A stretch of 36,483 bases of DNA. Origin: Azospirillaceae bacterium (GTDB lineage Bacteria > Pseudomonadota > Alphaproteobacteria > Azospirillales > Azospirillaceae). Position numbers and translations under genes: made by a program. This document shows, one piece after another, positions 20,593 to 28,104 of this stretch; positions within the stretch are counted from its first letter, which is position 1; every line of letters starts with the position of its first letter. The stretch covers positions 1 through 36,483 of the forward strand of contig JANQJV010000417.1 of NCBI GenBank assembly GCA_028281465.1, read 5' to 3'. The notes under the pieces were generated by a model that saw nothing but the letters and a program-made list of their open reading frames with translations, was not told where the DNA came from and ran no database searches.

Positions 20593-21552
20593 ATGACCGA
20601 GATCGCATGTCCTTATGCCGGTGCGGCCTGGGAGCATACGCCGTTTTCCTTGCGCCGCTTCCTGCGTGTCACGCTCTCGGGCTGCCACCTTGTGATCCTG
20701 TCGACCATCTTGTGTGCCTTGGCGGGGCTCCTGTTCCTTCGCCTGATGCCACCGACCTTTACGGCAAGCATGGTGGTTGGGCCGATGGCACGGAGCGGAT
20801 CGGCAGCCATGGGGCCACGCCAACCGGGCGCGGAAGCGCGGATTGCGGTCAGTCTGGCCGAATTCGGTAACGCCGATGAACAGTTATCCGATTTCCGGCG
20901 CTACCTCTCGCTTCTCGGTTCGGTCCCGGTGGCGGAGCAGGTTATGGGGCGGCCGGACCTGTTGGTGCGTTTGTTTCCCGACCGTTGGGATGCGGTGACG
21001 CAAACCTGGCGCCAGCCCACATCGATCGGTGGCAAGCTGCGCAGCTTGGTGCACCTGGCGGCCGGCCGAGCGCTCTGGATCGAGCCAGATGCGGTGGTGG
21101 TGGCCGAGACCCTTGGTCGGGCCTTGGCCGTTATGCCAGTCGGACAGGGGCCCTTGCATCGCATCGTGTTCCGCCACGCCGACCGGGCCACAGCTCTCGC
21201 TGTGTTGCGTTTGGTCTCTGTCGCTGCCGACCAGCGTTTGCGGCGCGAGGCCCTGCGGCGGAGCGCAGCCGGGATCGCCCATATTCGCGGCCGCCTGGAC
21301 GATACGATCGACATCGATCATGAGGCGGCGCTGGGCAATCTCCTGGCCGAATACGAGCGGGCGGCCATGATGACGGAGCTTGACCTGCCGTTTGCCGCCG
21401 ATCCGCTGCAACCTCCGCACGCCAAACGTTTTCCCGACTGGCCCGACCCGGTCACAGTTCTCGGCCTTGCGGCAGCGCTGGGCCTGGTGCTCGGCTTCCT
21501 ATCGATCGTCTTGCGTGCTGCCTGGACGGCCGGTAAGCAAGAGCCAGGATAA
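20593..21552 (+). CDS. Wzz-like polysaccharide chain-length/co-polymerase protein
   Basis: A 319-residue protein with one membrane helix near each end: residues about 28-51 (CHLVILSTILCALAGLLFL) and about 288-310 (VTVLGLAAALGLVLGFLSIV). A proline-rich stretch, DPLQPPHAKRFPDWPDP, precedes the second helix. The periplasmic middle is helical and includes RRSAAGIAHIRGRLDDTIDIDHEAA. This is the architecture of Wzz/PCP proteins that set glycan chain length. It lacks the C-terminal BY-kinase domain, so any kinase would be encoded elsewhere. The ATG at 20593 is chosen; the frame remains open upstream but that part overlaps the Wzy-like gene. A 36-base gap leads to the next gene. Confidence 0.82.
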   Translation: MTEIACPYAGAAWEHTPFSLRRFLRVTLSGCHLVILSTILCALAGLLFLRLMPPTFTASMVVGPMARSGSAAMGPRQPGAEARIAVSLAEFGNADEQLSDFRRYLSLLGSVPVAEQVMGRPDLLVRLFPDRWDAVTQTWRQPTSIGGKLRSLVHLAAGRALWIEPDAVVVAETLGRALAVMPVGQGPLHRIVFRHADRATALAVLRLVSVAADQRLRREALRRSAAGIAHIRGRLDDTIDIDHEAALGNLLAEYERAAMMTELDLPFAADPLQPPHAKRFPDWPDPVTVLGLAAALGLVLGFLSIVLRAAWTAGKQEPG

Positions 21553-21588
21553 CTGACCGACGCCTGACCGAACTGCGGAGGAATCACG

Positions 21589-22167
21589 ATGGCCGGACGG
21601 GGAGGATGCCGCGTAGCACGGGCGGCTCTTTTGATCAGTACGGTGACAGGGCTTGCAACGGTGCCGTCGGTGCGGGCCGAGGTCGTGGCGTTGACCGACC
21701 GTCTTGTCACCGAGTTCATGGCCGACTATGCGGATGTTCTTGGCTCCCAAAATCCCGATCGCGTCATCGCGTTCTTGCGGCGCCACTATCTCAACGACAC
21801 GACGACCGTGATGGATATGAGCATTGCCATGCCGGGCGCTTCAGAACCGGTCCTGCAAACGCTCAGGTTCACCCCAGCCGAACAGATTGCGCAGTTGGAA
21901 ACCACCCGGGAGCATTTGGGCACCTCGCCTGACTACCACTTTTCGGTCGAATTGGCTGAGATCAATGTGGCCGATGATGGCAGTGCGGCCACGGTGGTCT
22001 ACCGGACCGACGAGCGGTCGACACTTCCCATTCGAAGCGAAGATGGCGGTGTCGTCGAATTGATTTCAGAGAACGTCGGGGATTGTTCGGCAACCTTGTT
22101 GGCCGGCTACGCCACGATCAAAGTTGCGGCCATCTCTTGCCGGTCGTCGCTGACCGCGCGCCGCTGA
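21589..22167 (+). CDS. Small exported protein, possibly NTF2-like
   Basis: A 192-residue protein with an excellent ribosome binding site (GGAGG about 8 bases before ATG 21589) and a signal peptide (RAALLISTVTGLATVPSVRA, cut near residue 30). The mature part starts with a helix VTEFMADYADVLGSQNPDRVIAFL, followed by alternating strands up to AGYATIKVAAISC. A helix with an Asn-Pro-Asp turn followed by a curved sheet is reminiscent of NTF2/SnoaL folds; this is fold-level inference. There are two cysteines near the C-terminus. It sits between the Wzz-like gene and a glycosyltransferase with short gaps (36 and 22 bases), so a role in glycan handling in the periplasm is plausible. Not otherwise recognised. 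Confidence 0.72.
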   Translation: MAGRGGCRVARAALLISTVTGLATVPSVRAEVVALTDRLVTEFMADYADVLGSQNPDRVIAFLRRHYLNDTTTVMDMSIAMPGASEPVLQTLRFTPAEQIAQLETTREHLGTSPDYHFSVELAEINVADDGSAATVVYRTDERSTLPIRSEDGGVVELISENVGDCSATLLAGYATIKVAAISCRSSLTARR

Positions 22168-22189
22168 TTTGCGAGGCCGGTCGCCAGCG

Positions 22190-23053
22190 ATGCCCGAGCG
22201 ACGTCCTATGGGCGACATTCCGGTTTCCGTGGTTGTGATGACGCGCAACGAAGCGGCCAACCTGCCCGCTTGTTTGGCGTCGCTTCGTAGGTTCAACGAG
22301 TGTTTTGTCGTTGATTCATCCAGCACCGACGGGACTCGTGCCGTGGCCGAGCGGCATGGTGCCCGCCTGGTGCCATTCCAGTGGTCCGGGGCCTACCCGA
22401 AGAAGAAACAGTGGTGTCTTGAGACCCTGCCGTTTCGGCATGAGTGGGTGTTTTTCATCGATGCCGATGAGCGGGTATCGGACGATTTGGCCGACGAGGT
22501 GGCCCATGTGCTGGCCGGACGGCCGCCTCAGGCCGGGTTCTTCGTGACCGGGCGTTACCGATTCCTTGGCCATAATCTGCGGTTTGGACCGCGAACCCAC
22601 AAGCTGGCTCTTCTCAGGAAGGGGAGGGCGAGGTTTCACCCGGTGCCAGATTTGGACGTCACAACCATGTGGGAGGTGGAAGGACACTACCAACCCGAGC
22701 TTGACGGCCCAGCGGGACGGCTGCGCGGGGCCCTGCGCCACGCCGACACCCGCTCCCCCTATGCCTGGTTCGACCGACACAACCGTTACTCCGACTGGGA
22801 AGCCGCCCTCTGGGTAACCGGCGGATTCAAGGCGGTCGACGATCACGAGCGACCAACCCGGCGATGGCTGAAGCGGTTGTTCCGCTCGCTGCCAGCCCGG
22901 CCTCTGATGGTGTTCTTTCTGGATTATATCATTCGGCTGGGGGCACTAGATGGAATAGCTGGCCTTCATCTTTGCATCGCCCGCGCATTCTACTACTGGC
23001 AGATTGATATGAAAGTGCATTGGCTGCGTTATGGAAAAACCGATCAGGGTTGA
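22190..23053 (+). CDS. Glycosyltransferase family 2, WaaE/KdtX-like
   Basis: A 287-residue GT-A fold glycosyltransferase. It begins ISVVVMTRNE-like (PVSVVVMTRNEAANLPACLA), has VVDSSSTDGT for nucleotide binding, and the metal-binding FFIDADERV with D91 and D93. Downstream WFDRHNRYSDWEAAL and the C-terminal FFLDYIIRLGALDGIAGLHLCIARAFYYW match the WaaE-like subgroup that adds a sugar to LPS inner core or capsule repeat units. The donor and acceptor cannot be read from sequence. The ATG at 22190 is used; a TTG at 22169 and an ATG at 22208 are alternatives. It is the last gene of the plus-strand half, and its stop overlaps the end of the convergent XRE gene by 10 bases. Confidence 0.9.
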   Translation: MPERRPMGDIPVSVVVMTRNEAANLPACLASLRRFNECFVVDSSSTDGTRAVAERHGARLVPFQWSGAYPKKKQWCLETLPFRHEWVFFIDADERVSDDLADEVAHVLAGRPPQAGFFVTGRYRFLGHNLRFGPRTHKLALLRKGRARFHPVPDLDVTTMWEVEGHYQPELDGPAGRLRGALRHADTRSPYAWFDRHNRYSDWEAALWVTGGFKAVDDHERPTRRWLKRLFRSLPARPLMVFFLDYIIRLGALDGIAGLHLCIARAFYYWQIDMKVHWLRYGKTDQG

Positions 23054-23520
23054 TGGTGTTCGGATGATCGGCCGTTGTCTCCGCCCAAGACCTTGATCAG
23101 ATCGAAGGTGCGTTTGCGAACGCCCGGGTCGGAGATGCGGTAGTAAGCCCGCACCAGTTCCAGTGTCTCGCGCCGCGCCATGGAATCACATTCATCGGAG
23201 TCGACTGGAGTCTGATTCTGTGGTTCAACATATGCGTCCTCGGCTCCGGGCATATCATCGAAAAAGAAGCTGACTGGCACACCCAGAACTTGAGAAAGGT
23301 TGAACAACCGGCTGGCACTGATCCGATTAGACCCGCGCTCGTATTTTTGCAGTTGCTGAAACGTTATTCCGACCGCTTCGCCCAGCTTCTCCTGGCTCAG
23401 ACCAAGCAACGTACGCCGAAGGCGAAGACGGGCACCCACATGAACATCGATCGGATTCGGCCCTTCGCCCCGTCTCGACACAACGGCCGGGGTCAGCGGC
23501 AAAGTATCAATGCTATTCAT
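23044..23520 (-). CDS. XRE-family transcriptional regulator
   Basis: A 158-residue helix-turn-helix regulator. The XRE domain is at about residues 27-85: VGARLRLRRTLLGLSQEKLGEAVGITFQQLQKYERGSNRISASRLFNLSQVLGVPV, where QEKLGEAVGITFQQLQKYE is the HTH. The C-terminal segment ETLELVRAYYRISDPGVRKRTFDLIKVL is typical of a widespread alphaproteobacterial subgroup. The ATG at 23520 has AGAGGA about 6 bases upstream. It lies 67 bases downstream of the second glycosyltransferase on the same strand, so it may be the last gene of the export operon or have its own promoter in that gap. It converges on and overlaps the WaaE-like gene by 10 bases. A local regulator of the polysaccharide locus is the natural inference. 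Confidence 0.93.
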   Translation of the reverse strand: MNSIDTLPLTPAVVSRRGEGPNPIDVHVGARLRLRRTLLGLSQEKLGEAVGITFQQLQKYERGSNRISASRLFNLSQVLGVPVSFFFDDMPGAEDAYVEPQNQTPVDSDECDSMARRETLELVRAYYRISDPGVRKRTFDLIKVLGGDNGRSSEHHQP

Positions 23521-23587
23521 TGTTTTCCTCTAACTATGCTGCAACCCAGTCCATGGTTAACGCAAACACTTTGAATCAAAAAGTACT

Positions 23588-24463
23588 TCATGGTCGAGGG
23601 TGAGTTTGAAATGTAACGTGTTGTACGGTAGCAACAAAAATCCGGGATTCTTGTGTGACTTTTGGGGTCATTCCGCTCCGTTTCGATGCCGAACAGCGCC
23701 AAAGGGCGAACAAAGCCGGAAACCGGTATCGGAGGGCAAACGCGAGATATTGAGCGCCGGTAATGCACCAACCTTGGAGCACGCCATGGCCGAATAACTC
23801 ACGCCGAATCCGACGTTGATCTTCCCGTCCTGTTTGGGCGTGGCAAACCGACAGTCCAGCCGGTGCCAAATGGGCGAAAGGGAAAGGCAGGTGCAGCACC
23901 GTGCGCGCCCGTTCCAAAGCCTGGAGCGTCATGCGGTAGTCCGCTCCGATCGCATAGCGCAGATCGAAGCAGAGCCCATGGAGCAATTGTCGACGGTAGA
24001 GGATCGCTTGGTGATGCGCGAACATGCCGTACCAGGCATGGCGATGGTGGCGTGCCGGTTTGCTCAGCACCTGGCCACTCCGGGTTTCTTCCCACGCGTC
24101 ACCGTAGATGATGTCGGCCGGTCGGGGCTGCTCGGCCCAAGCCGCCACGCGGCCGAGAATGCCGGCGTGGGCGAGGCGGTCGCCGGCGTTGAGGAACAGG
24201 ACAAACCGTCCGCGGGCCCGGGCAAGACCTTGGTTCATCGCATCGTAGGGGCCGTGGTCCGGACGCGATTGCCACCAATCGAGGGTAGCGGTCCAGGTAT
24301 GCAACCACGCCAAAGTCCCGTCAGTCGACCCGCCGTCGATCACCAACCATTCGAAATCGTGATGGGTTTGTTGCGTCAGGCTGTCATGGGTTCGCTCCAA
24401 GCCCTCACGGTCGTTCAACACGACTGTGACAATCGAGATCAGAGGCGGCGGTCGAAAGGTCAT
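23588..24463 (-). CDS. Glycosyltransferase family 2
   Basis: A 291-residue GT2 enzyme. The N-terminal LISIVTVVLNDREGLERT and VIDGGSTDGT form the nucleotide-sugar site. SRPDHGPYDAMNQGLARARGRFVLFLNAGDRL corresponds to the 'DxGxYDAMNKG...NSGD' signature of WcaA/colanic-acid-like transferases, with D95 in NAGD replacing the DxD motif. The C-terminal third contains HHQAILYRR, usual in this group. The ATG at 24463 overlaps the TGA of the SLBB gene in an ATGA arrangement, with GGGAG just upstream, so the two are translationally coupled. The sugar specificity is unknown. Confidence 0.9.
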   Translation of the reverse strand: MTFRPPPLISIVTVVLNDREGLERTHDSLTQQTHHDFEWLVIDGGSTDGTLAWLHTWTATLDWWQSRPDHGPYDAMNQGLARARGRFVLFLNAGDRLAHAGILGRVAAWAEQPRPADIIYGDAWEETRSGQVLSKPARHHRHAWYGMFAHHQAILYRRQLLHGLCFDLRYAIGADYRMTLQALERARTVLHLPFPFAHLAPAGLSVCHAQTGREDQRRIRRELFGHGVLQGWCITGAQYLAFALRYRFPALFALWRCSASKRSGMTPKVTQESRIFVATVQHVTFQTHPRP

Positions 24464-27400
24464 TCTCCCAGGACTTTCAGGGAGGCCGCGGTCAGGGCCA
24501 GTTGACCCAACAGACCGGCTATGGATTGGGTGAGGTCGAGGATGTCGAATGGCTCCGGATCGCGCGGCACGACGATGGTGCTGCCCGGTGGGACCGGCAG
24601 CGATGTGCCGTCCCAAGGGTGATCCATCACCGGTTGGGCCGATCCGTCCGGCAAGAGCACGTAGATTCGGTCGTCGTCGGCGTGGCGAGTCAGTCCGCCG
24701 GCGTCCCGCACATAGCGGCGGGGCGATTGGCCGGACACAAACGGCAGTGTCGATGGTGACAGGACTTCGCCGACCACGCTGATCAGGGCGGCGTGTCTGG
24801 GTATGACGATCCGGTCGCCATCGTGCAGCAGCGTGTCGCGGTGCGGGCGAGCACGGAGGACAGCCGGGTCGGCTTCGACCGTAATCCGTCCGACCGGCGC
24901 GACCGAGCGCAAGTCGGCGACCAGGGCGCGGAGTTGAGCCGCCTGTGCCGCCTCCAGGGGGGCGCCGTCGGAGTGACCGTGGATCAAGAGGCGTTCCAAT
25001 TCGGCGGCCGCCTGAGCGAACCGACGTTGTTGCTGCCGGCGCTCGCTGACTCGCGTAACCACCGCGCCAGCAGGATAAGCCTGATCGGTCAAGCCGCCGG
25101 CACGCTGCAGGACCGACAGCAGCGTATCGGAGCGGCGCAGCGGATAGACGCCCGGATACCGGACTTCGCCTTCGACCCGTACGGTCGCCTCGGTGGCCTG
25201 CCGAAAGCGCGGCGGCACCCGAATCGAGTCACCTGGGCGCAAATGCGAATAGTCAGACCACGCGACGGCTTGGAGCGGAACCGGTCCCGGGCGCCTGCGG
25301 TCCACCGGCACGATTTCGATCGCCGACGGATCGGCATCGGCCGTCAGACCACCAGCGGTCTCGACAACTGTTGCCAGGTCGGTGGCACCGACAATCGGAT
25401 AACGGCCCGGGTTCCGAACTTCGCCGGTCACCAGTACGCCGTGGTCGGACGCCACCGCCAGCAAATCGCCCGGGATCTTCGAGTCGGCATCGGATCGGCC
25501 GGCCCAAGCCGACTCCGGGCTCGGGACGGTGGCAGCCCACCGGTCGAGCGCGTGCCAAGTGGCGTCGTCGACCAGCTTTGGTGAAGCCACATTGAGACGG
25601 GTTCTCATCTCTTCGATGGTGACGTCGTCCGGCTTGGATTGCGACAAACCTCTCGACGCCATCAGGGCGCGTCGCAACGCTGAGGTTTCGAACACATGCA
25701 CGCGATCGCCCGGGTGCAGCCGGTGCTCGACGTGTTGGCCCAGCACGGCCCTCGGCGAGAAGGGAACGATCCGATCAATCCAGCGCTGGCGGTCGAGCCG
25801 GACGATCAGTCCGAACAACGGGTAGGCACCGCGGCGCAGGGCGGCACCAGCACGCAATGCCTGCCGCAGGGAAAGACCGGGGCGAAGTGGTCGTGTGCCC
25901 GGGTTGTGCACATGGCCGAGCAAGGAGAAGAGGTTGGTATCGATCGACCAAACACCATCGGCTGTGGATGTCGGTCGAAAGAACGGATTTGTTCCCGACC
26001 CGGTGCCCGAGGTCATGGTGGCGTACAGGTGTCGCGCCGCGTCCGGGTCGGCGACCGGGTAGAAGCCAGCCCGCGGCCGTCCGTCGCGCACGAAAACGGC
26101 ATGGTGCAGCGCGAAAGCAAGCGTGTCCGGATGCTCGGCAAAGACGGAGGGACAGTCTCGGTCCGGCCCGGTTAGGCTACGCGCAGCGTCGGCCAGCGGT
26201 CCGGCGGCCAGGGGGCCATCCGGGAAGGCGGTGAGTTCACGGGCGAGGACACCCAGCGCAGCGCACGTCGCCTCCGTCGGTGGGGCCCCACGCAACACGG
26301 CCAGAACCGATCGGGAACTGAGGAAATCCACATCATCAGTACCCAGAACGATCAGTCGGTCTCCGTCCTCTAGCGGCCAAACCGGCGACGGTCCCCCGTC
26401 GTGCACGGGTGGCAACGCGGTCGCCCGCAGGGCACGGCGCCGGTCGGCGGTTTCCCGACGGTCCAAGATGGCGAAATGGAGATACGGCGATGGCCCCATG
26501 CTGCCCGGCGGAAGCAGAACCTCTGGTGTCACTCCATGATCCAGAGGGCGCGGACCGGGGCGGTGCACATGGCCGAGCACCGTGACGGTGTTGGTCTGGG
26601 CATCCTGGGCCGGCCGCACCCACAGGATGCTGCCCGCCTCGATCAGGCGCACGGACAGAGGCGCAATGGCTGCACTCCGATCCCGCCCGTCGGCATCGAT
26701 CGACTGGCGCACCCCGCGCAGCGGGCCGGGACGGATGGGGCCGCCGGCCAACCTCACCGCGTCGTGTGACGGAATACCTGCATGGCTTGGCGGCAGTTCG
26801 AAGATGCCAGGCCGTTGCACATGGCCGGCAACGGCGATGGTCGGTCCGATCGGCGGAACCAGGATGCGGTCTCCGTCACTGAGCTTGGGCAGGACGGGGT
26901 CCAAATCCGTCAGGAGAAGGCCATAGAGATCCACGGTTTCTCGGTGCCCGGTGCCGGCTCGAATGACCGAGATGGCGCGCAGGCTGCCCGACTTGGTGAT
27001 CCCACCAGCAGCGAGAAGGGCCTCTAGGACGCCGTCGAAGGCCGTCAGAGCGTGGAAGCCGGGGGCAGATACCGCGCCGGTGATGAGAATTGGCCGGTGA
27101 CGCAGGGCTGAAAGGGAGACGAACCCCTTCGAGCCGCGAAACCGTTCGGCCAAGCGGGCGCGAATCTCTGCCCGTACGTCCTCCAAGGAGCGCCCGGCCG
27201 CCATGGTCGGCGCCATCTGGGGCAATGCCAGCCGTCCCTCGGCATCGACGGTCACATTTGCCGACAGCGATGCCGGGCCGGTCAGGGTGATTGTCAGTTC
27301 ATCGCCGACCCCGAGCTGGTAGTTCCCGTCAATCTGCCCGGGTAACCGAGCGTCAATCCCACGTCCGAATCGGCTGGATGTATGAAACTGACGATGACCG

Positions 27401-27582
27401 AAGAGGCGTAGAGGCAGGCCAGTTCTTTCCTCGTAGTCTTTTTCAATGGAGCTGATGATTGGTCGTGGACGGGGCCATGGCACATCAGGGTCGATCCCAT
27501 GGCTTTCGCCGACGGTAAGCCATAGGAGGGCCAGACCCGGAATCAGCATCCAGGCGGAGCCTCTGTACGCAGCAGCAAACAT
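24460..27582 (-). CDS. Large multi-SLBB polysaccharide export protein (Wza-related)
   Basis: A 1040-residue relative of outer-membrane polysaccharide export proteins, far longer than Wza (~380). A signal segment (AWMLIPGLALLWLTV) is followed by a Poly_export domain at about 90-160 (YQLGVGDELTITLTG, VDAEGRLALPQM). Seven SLBB-like units follow, starting near residues 168, 252, 336, 555, 719, 806 and 936, each with a G-x-V-x-x-P-G core such as LGHVHRPG or TGEVRNPG. The C-terminal LTQSIAGLLGQLALTAASL could be the membrane-inserting helix of a Wza-type channel. No lipobox cysteine is present, unlike Wza. The ATG at 27582 has GGAAG upstream; a TTG at 27594 is less likely. It is coupled to the downstream glycosyltransferase. 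It could extend through the periplasm or form a pore; which is unknown. Confidence 0.9.
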   Translation of the reverse strand: MFAAAYRGSAWMLIPGLALLWLTVGESHGIDPDVPWPRPRPIISSIEKDYEERTGLPLRLFGHRQFHTSSRFGRGIDARLPGQIDGNYQLGVGDELTITLTGPASLSANVTVDAEGRLALPQMAPTMAAGRSLEDVRAEIRARLAERFRGSKGFVSLSALRHRPILITGAVSAPGFHALTAFDGVLEALLAAGGITKSGSLRAISVIRAGTGHRETVDLYGLLLTDLDPVLPKLSDGDRILVPPIGPTIAVAGHVQRPGIFELPPSHAGIPSHDAVRLAGGPIRPGPLRGVRQSIDADGRDRSAAIAPLSVRLIEAGSILWVRPAQDAQTNTVTVLGHVHRPGPRPLDHGVTPEVLLPPGSMGPSPYLHFAILDRRETADRRRALRATALPPVHDGGPSPVWPLEDGDRLIVLGTDDVDFLSSRSVLAVLRGAPPTEATCAALGVLARELTAFPDGPLAAGPLADAARSLTGPDRDCPSVFAEHPDTLAFALHHAVFVRDGRPRAGFYPVADPDAARHLYATMTSGTGSGTNPFFRPTSTADGVWSIDTNLFSLLGHVHNPGTRPLRPGLSLRQALRAGAALRRGAYPLFGLIVRLDRQRWIDRIVPFSPRAVLGQHVEHRLHPGDRVHVFETSALRRALMASRGLSQSKPDDVTIEEMRTRLNVASPKLVDDATWHALDRWAATVPSPESAWAGRSDADSKIPGDLLAVASDHGVLVTGEVRNPGRYPIVGATDLATVVETAGGLTADADPSAIEIVPVDRRRPGPVPLQAVAWSDYSHLRPGDSIRVPPRFRQATEATVRVEGEVRYPGVYPLRRSDTLLSVLQRAGGLTDQAYPAGAVVTRVSERRQQQRRFAQAAAELERLLIHGHSDGAPLEAAQAAQLRALVADLRSVAPVGRITVEADPAVLRARPHRDTLLHDGDRIVIPRHAALISVVGEVLSPSTLPFVSGQSPRRYVRDAGGLTRHADDDRIYVLLPDGSAQPVMDHPWDGTSLPVPPGSTIVVPRDPEPFDILDLTQSIAGLLGQLALTAASLKVLGE

Positions 27583-27621
27583 CAGCGCTTCCAAGCCACA
27601 TGGTTACCCAGAATGCTATGA

Positions 27622-27667
27622 CCTGTCGCATGCTATCGCATGCACAACCTGCAGACTGTGCGACAGG
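27622..27667. promoter_or_regulatory. 9-bp inverted repeat enclosing a direct repeat, before the SLBB gene
   Basis: CCTGTCGCA at 27622-27630 and TGCGACAGG at 27659-27667 are perfect inverted repeats 28 bases apart. Inside the left side, TCGCATGC occurs twice (27626-27633 and 27636-27643). The cluster lies 40-85 bases upstream of the SLBB start, in the leader or promoter. It could be an operator for the local XRE regulator or an mRNA stem-loop. No binding protein can be assigned from sequence. Confidence 0.4.
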
Positions 27668-27993
27668 CTGGGCTGGGAACGCAACTGGGATTTTGATCGC
27701 GACCGTCGCTTGGGTCTGTTTGTGTCGATCACGGGCTCAACCCGAAGGGGAAAACCACTTGGTCGCAAAAAACCGGCGGAGTATATTCGTACCAAACATG
27801 ATCTCAGAAGCGTGACTTCGGTTTTCTCAATAGCAGTATAGGGCTACGAAATTGTAACCACGAAACGACCTCGGTGGGATCGAGCCAGCGACGGTAGCTT
27901 TGGCGCGAGCCGGACTGATGCAGGGTCAGGGAACCGTCAAGATCATTGATTGTTCGCAGGGTCGGCAACACCCGTGGGACTCATACCAACGGC

Positions 27994-28057
27994 CCGAAAC
28001 AAGGACCGGTCCTCGGGCCGCCCTGTTTCGGAGCGCCGGCAGGGATGCCAGCGCTCC
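27994..28057. repeat. Dispersed palindromic intergenic element, copy A
   Basis: The 38-base core at 28004-28041 matches 36416-36453 with one mismatch. In this copy an outer stem CCGAAACA (27994-28001)/TGTTTCGG (28024-28031) precedes a 12-bp hairpin (28030-28041/28046-28057, one mismatch, loop GGGA). It lies about 50 bases past the stop of the DctP-like gene. It behaves like a REP-type palindromic element and may also act at the 3' end of the neighbouring transcript. Confidence 0.65.
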
Positions 28058-28104
28058 TCGTTCAGCGCCGAAACCGAACGTGTCGTCAATGCGGGCCATG
28101 GGTA

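Larger units (their letters stand above)
27583..28104. other. Intergenic region upstream of the SLBB gene
   Basis: These 522 bases lie between the start of the SLBB gene and the stop of the DctP-like gene, both minus strand. The part from about 27700 to 27860 is AT-rich for this genome and contains several TATACT/TATATT-like hexamers, so the export-operon promoter is probably here. It also holds the inverted repeat at 27622-27667 and the dispersed palindromic element at 27994-28057, listed separately. No ORF is convincing. Confidence 0.45.
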
